Shown here piece after piece: positions 5,771 through 8,035 of a stretch of 8,035 bases of DNA. Both the position numbers and the translations under genes were made by a program. The DNA comes from Acidimicrobiales bacterium (GTDB taxonomy: Bacteria > Actinomycetota > Acidimicrobiia > Acidimicrobiales > Poriferisodaliceae). Below the pieces are notes generated by a model. That model did no database searches and had not been told where the DNA came from. It worked only from the letters and a program-made list of their open reading frames with translations. Location of the stretch: NCBI GenBank assembly GCA_020631315.1, contig JAHDHM010000152.1, positions 1-8,035 of the forward strand, read 5' to 3'. The stretch's first letter is position 1. The number at the start of each line of letters is the position of its first letter.

Positions 5771-7475
5771 AGTCCACGGCAATCCAACGGCACTCGTAGG
5801 GACCGAGCGCCCCGGCCAGTGCGGGCTCGCCGGTGAGCAGATCCTGTCCGGCGGGCAGCTCGACCGTGACCTCTCGACGCGTCACGTTGTGCACGGCCAC
5901 CACCTGGCGCCCGTCGGCGGCGGTGCGGCGAATCGCCGCGACGTCGGAGCCGAGATCGATGACGGCCTGGTCGGCCTCGGGGTGGAAGGCCGGATGCGAA
6001 CGGCGGGCCTCGAGCCGGGCCCGGAGTCCGCTCACCACCGCAGCCCGGATCTCGTTCGTGGCGAGGATCGTGTCGACCTCGGCTTCGGTGAGCCGGCCAC
6101 GGTTGAGCGATCGCGCACGACCGGTGGCGGTCCGCAGTTCCTCGAAGTTCGGTGAGCCGAGCACGCTGTGCACGTAGAGCGCCGGCACCCCGCGCACGGC
6201 GAGCATGAACGTGTGCGCCGCGAGGAAGCGAGCGAGGTCCAGGCGGGGATCTCCGTCGACGTCGGCGAGCGCGCTCCACATGGTCGTGTTCAGTTCGTAG
6301 GGCCGCGGGCCTGACGGCGTCGCCGCCATCGACACCTCGCCGCCCCTGGCGACGATCGCCGCAGCGAGCCGGTCCACGTCCTCATCGGGCACCAGACCGT
6401 TGAGCGGGCGGACGCCGATGCCGTCGTGGCAGGCGAGGAAGCTGAGCAGGGTCGTTCCCGGCGGCGTCGCTTCGAGGTCACCGAGCCACCTGACGAGCGG
6501 TGTCGCGTCACCGTCGAGCATGGCCATGACCGTGAGCGGCGGCAGCGAGAAGTTGTAGGCCATGTGGGCTTCGTCGCCGTCGCCCAGATACGAGAGGTTC
6601 TCGACGTGCGCGACGTTGGTCTCGGTCAGCACGACGACCTCGGGCGCAGCGACGGCCAGGAGCGTGTGCAGCAGCTTCACGAACTCGTGTGTCTGCGGAA
6701 GATGGATGCACGACGTACCCACCTCCTTCCAGAGGAAGGCGATGGCGTCCAGGCGAACGAAACGCGCACCGGTCGCCACGAGCTGGCCGACGAGGGCGAT
6801 GAGTTCCACCAGCACGTCGGGGTTCTTCACGTTCACGTCGATCTGGTCGTGGCTGAACGTGCACCACACGTGACGAACCCCGTCGGCCGTCTCGATCGGA
6901 CGCAACAGATCGTGCTGACGCGGCCGCACCACCGCGGACAGATCGTCGGTGGGGTCAGCCGTGACGAACCAGCTCCGACCCGGCTCGATGCCGTCGCGGA
7001 ATCGCTCGAACCACGGCGACGAGGCACTCAGGTGGTTCACGACGAGGTCGGCCATCAGACCCTGCCGTTCCGCGAGATGTTCGAGATCGGCCCAGGTGCC
7101 GAGGTCCGGATCGATCTCCCACGGGTCGATCACCGAGAACCCGTCGTCGCTGCTGAACGGAGAGAACGGCAGGACGTGGACCATCGTGACCGCGTCGCCG
7201 AGGACCCGGTCGACGACTCGCTCGAGCGTGCGCAACGGCACCTCGTCGGGAGCCGAGAACGTGTTGCCGTAGGTGATGAGCACCGCATCTCGCTCGGTCC
7301 ATCGCTCCACAGGCGCATCGGAGGGCTCGACGTCGAGCTCGGTCGGTGAACTCCCGATCGCTCCGGCGAGACGGACGGCGAGTGCCCCGAGGTCCACCTG
7401 ATCGGGGTCGTACATGCGGCCGAGATGGCCTTCGATACGGGCCCGCCAGGTCGTGGGCCGGTCGCCTGTCGTCAT
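5769..7475 (-). CDS. GH13 sugar phosphorylase, probably glucosylglycerate phosphorylase-like
   Basis: This 568-residue protein is a retaining GH13 phosphorylase (subfamily 18 type), which splits a glucoside with phosphate to give alpha-glucose 1-phosphate. Conserved regions are DLVVNH (143-148), RLDA with nucleophile Asp243, LTETN with acid/base Glu285, and ACHDG with stabilising Asp351. The N-terminal VLITYGNTF (65-73) and SSDDGFSVID (108-117) and the loop PYELNT (392-397) resemble the glucosylglycerate phosphorylase (YcjM) and sucrose-6-phosphate phosphorylase branch as I recall it, more than classical sucrose phosphorylase. The length also fits that branch (about 550-570, against about 500). 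No signal peptide is seen, so it acts in the cytoplasm. The ATG at 7475 is chosen because GGAGG lies just upstream, though the spacer is only 3 nt, and because conserved sequence begins soon after. It is divergent from a DUF4032 kinase-like gene. Substrate is inferred, not proven. Confidence 0.87.
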   Translation of the reverse strand: MTTGDRPTTWRARIEGHLGRMYDPDQVDLGALAVRLAGAIGSSPTELDVEPSDAPVERWTERDAVLITYGNTFSAPDEVPLRTLERVVDRVLGDAVTMVHVLPFSPFSSDDGFSVIDPWEIDPDLGTWADLEHLAERQGLMADLVVNHLSASSPWFERFRDGIEPGRSWFVTADPTDDLSAVVRPRQHDLLRPIETADGVRHVWCTFSHDQIDVNVKNPDVLVELIALVGQLVATGARFVRLDAIAFLWKEVGTSCIHLPQTHEFVKLLHTLLAVAAPEVVVLTETNVAHVENLSYLGDGDEAHMAYNFSLPPLTVMAMLDGDATPLVRWLGDLEATPPGTTLLSFLACHDGIGVRPLNGLVPDEDVDRLAAAIVARGGEVSMAATPSGPRPYELNTTMWSALADVDGDPRLDLARFLAAHTFMLAVRGVPALYVHSVLGSPNFEELRTATGRARSLNRGRLTEAEVDTILATNEIRAAVVSGLRARLEARRSHPAFHPEADQAVIDLGSDVAAIRRTAADGRQVVAVHNVTRREVTVELPAGQDLLTGEPALAGALGPYECRWIAVD

Positions 7476-7478
7476 CAC

Positions 7479-7483
7479 CCTCC
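7479..7483 (-). promoter_or_regulatory. GGAGG ribosome site, unusually close to the phosphorylase start
   Basis: Minus-strand GGAGG is followed by GTG and then the ATG at 7475, giving a 3-nt spacer, shorter than normal. The GTG one codon upstream would be even closer, so ATG remains the better start. Confidence 0.45.
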
Positions 7484-7499
7484 ATCGGTGCGGTCTGCG

Positions 7500-7515
7500 G
7501 ACAACGGTAGCTGTC
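7500..7515. promoter_or_regulatory. Small imperfect inverted repeat over a possible phosphorylase -10 box
   Basis: GACAAC (7500-7505) and GCTGTC (7510-7515) are inverted with one mismatch. Between and overlapping them, minus-strand TACCGT (7509-7504) fits TANNNT and would start a leader of about 20 nt for the phosphorylase. An operator role is conceivable but weakly supported. Confidence 0.25.
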
Positions 7516-7581
7516 TGACCCGGAACTGCCGGGGGACGCTCGACCTGTCCGCCGGCGGGTCGTTCGGGGCCGTCGGCACGA

Positions 7582-7587
7582 CACAAT
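7582..7587 (+). promoter_or_regulatory. Probable -10 box (CACAAT) of the DUF4032 gene
   Basis: CACAAT matches TATAAT at four positions and ends 6 nt before the GTG at 7594, the same geometry as the other leaderless-looking starts here. A perfect CCGCCGGCGG palindrome at 7549-7558 lies just upstream of the expected -35 position. Confidence 0.4.
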
Positions 7588-7593
7588 GAACGG

Positions 7594-8035
7594 GTGCGAC
7601 TCCAGCTGGCGACGGCCACCGACCCGCAACCCGACTTCCTCGAACTGCCCTGGCATCTGCCGCTCGATCAGTGGCCCGACGACCTGCTCGTGCACCCGCC
7701 GCGCGGTGTACATCGCCACGTCGTCGTGTTCGTCCGCGCCGAGGACAAGCTCTGGGCCCTGAAGGAACTCCCCCGGGATCTCGTGCCGCACGAGTACTCG
7801 ATGCTGCGGCGGCTCCGGAAACTCAACCTCCCGGTGGTCCGACCGGTCGGCACGGTCACCGGACGCGACGGCGACCTCGAGGACGTCCTGATCACCCGCC
7901 ACCTGCCCTACTCCCTGCCGTACCGGCTGATGATCGGCACCGAAGCCGTTCCGAGGCTCCGCGACTCGATGATCGATGCGTGGGTCGGCCTGCTGGTGCG
8001 GTTGCACCTGGCCGGGTTCTTCTGGGGCGACTGCT
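7594..8035 (+). CDS. DUF4032 kinase-like protein, N-terminal part (partial, GTG start)
   Basis: A GTG at 7594 opens a stop-free frame to the right edge, giving 147 residues. It begins VRLQLATATDPQPDFLELPW and continues with HLPLDQW and HPPRGVHRH, which I recognise as the start of actinobacterial DUF4032 proteins. The fold looks like a protein-kinase/lipopolysaccharide-kinase relative: ALKE with Lys57 at the ATP-lysine position, Glu67 in HEYSMLRRL at the helix-C position, and RLHLAGFFWGDC (136-147) with Asp146 at the catalytic-Asp position. The rest of the kinase fold is outside the window. It has no ATG start in this region and the ATG at 7586 is out of frame, so ATG-only gene finding would miss it. 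Divergent from the sugar phosphorylase by 118 bp, it might phosphorylate a sugar or small molecule, but no DUF4032 substrate is known to me. Confidence 0.82.
   Translation, partial: MRLQLATATDPQPDFLELPWHLPLDQWPDDLLVHPPRGVHRHVVVFVRAEDKLWALKELPRDLVPHEYSMLRRLRKLNLPVVRPVGTVTGRDGDLEDVLITRHLPYSLPYRLMIGTEAVPRLRDSMIDAWVGLLVRLHLAGFFWGDC

Noticed and set aside
3701..5836. A 711-codon plus-strand frame inside the helicase
   Set aside because: Its translation is dominated by Arg, Pro, Ala and Gly, typical of a shifted frame of a high-GC gene, and it has no ribosome site or known family.
6426..7349. A 307-codon plus-strand frame opposite the sugar phosphorylase
   Set aside because: No recognisable family, biased composition, and it lies antisense to the catalytic regions of a GH13 enzyme.
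7519..7533. CCCGG/CCGGG hairpin in the phosphorylase-DUF4032 gap
   Set aside because: A 5-bp G/C-only stem is common by chance at this base composition and has no T run or clear position relative to a promoter.
7476..7619. Upstream extension of the phosphorylase to an in-frame ATG at 7619
   Set aside because: It would overlap the start of the divergent DUF4032 gene, adds 48 residues of low-quality sequence, and ignores the GGAGG next to the ATG at 7475.

Overview
The window is GC-rich, densely packed, plasmid-free-looking chromosome of an actinobacterium. The evidence is a strong G/C bias at third codon positions, several starts that look leaderless (a TANNNT-type -10 box only 6-8 nt before the start codon), and gene families common in Actinobacteria: a DUF3516-type helicase, a DUF4032 kinase-like protein, a MocR regulator and an aldonolactone-oxidase-type flavoprotein. 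A lineage such as Acidimicrobiia is plausible, but that is an impression and not a proof. I see no transposase, tRNA, rRNA, CRISPR array or phage gene.

Layout. At the left edge (1-108, minus) is the N-terminus of an MDR-type quinone oxidoreductase, cut by the window. It diverges from an FAD-dependent aldonolactone/alditol oxidase-like gene (145-1317, plus). The 36-bp gap between them holds two face-to-face -10 boxes arranged almost symmetrically on one palindrome. The oxidase converges on a MocR/GntR-aminotransferase regulator (1332-2789, minus). A 190-bp gap (2790-2979) follows, holding an array of TGGACC half-sites. On its other side is a 60-residue protein of unknown function (2980-3162, plus), which ends in a hairpin terminator. 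Next is an 839-residue Ski2-like DEAD/DEAH helicase with a DUF3516-type C-terminal half (3222-5741, plus); its start codon overlaps a perfect 10-bp inverted repeat. It converges on a GH13 sugar phosphorylase resembling glucosylglycerate phosphorylase (5769-7475, minus). That gene diverges from a GTG-initiated DUF4032 kinase-like gene (7594 to the right edge, plus, partial).

How the genes may work together. The genes sit as divergent or convergent pairs, so there is no long operon. Three divergent pairs share regulatory DNA: oxidoreductase/flavin oxidase, MocR/small protein, and phosphorylase/DUF4032 protein. The MocR regulator probably controls itself and the small protein through the TGGACC array. 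The phosphorylase and the kinase-like protein may both act on sugar glycosides. The helicase looks like housekeeping RNA or DNA metabolism. I see no clear multi-gene novel system. The points most worth a second look are the regulatory architectures and the uncharacterised MocR/small-protein pair.
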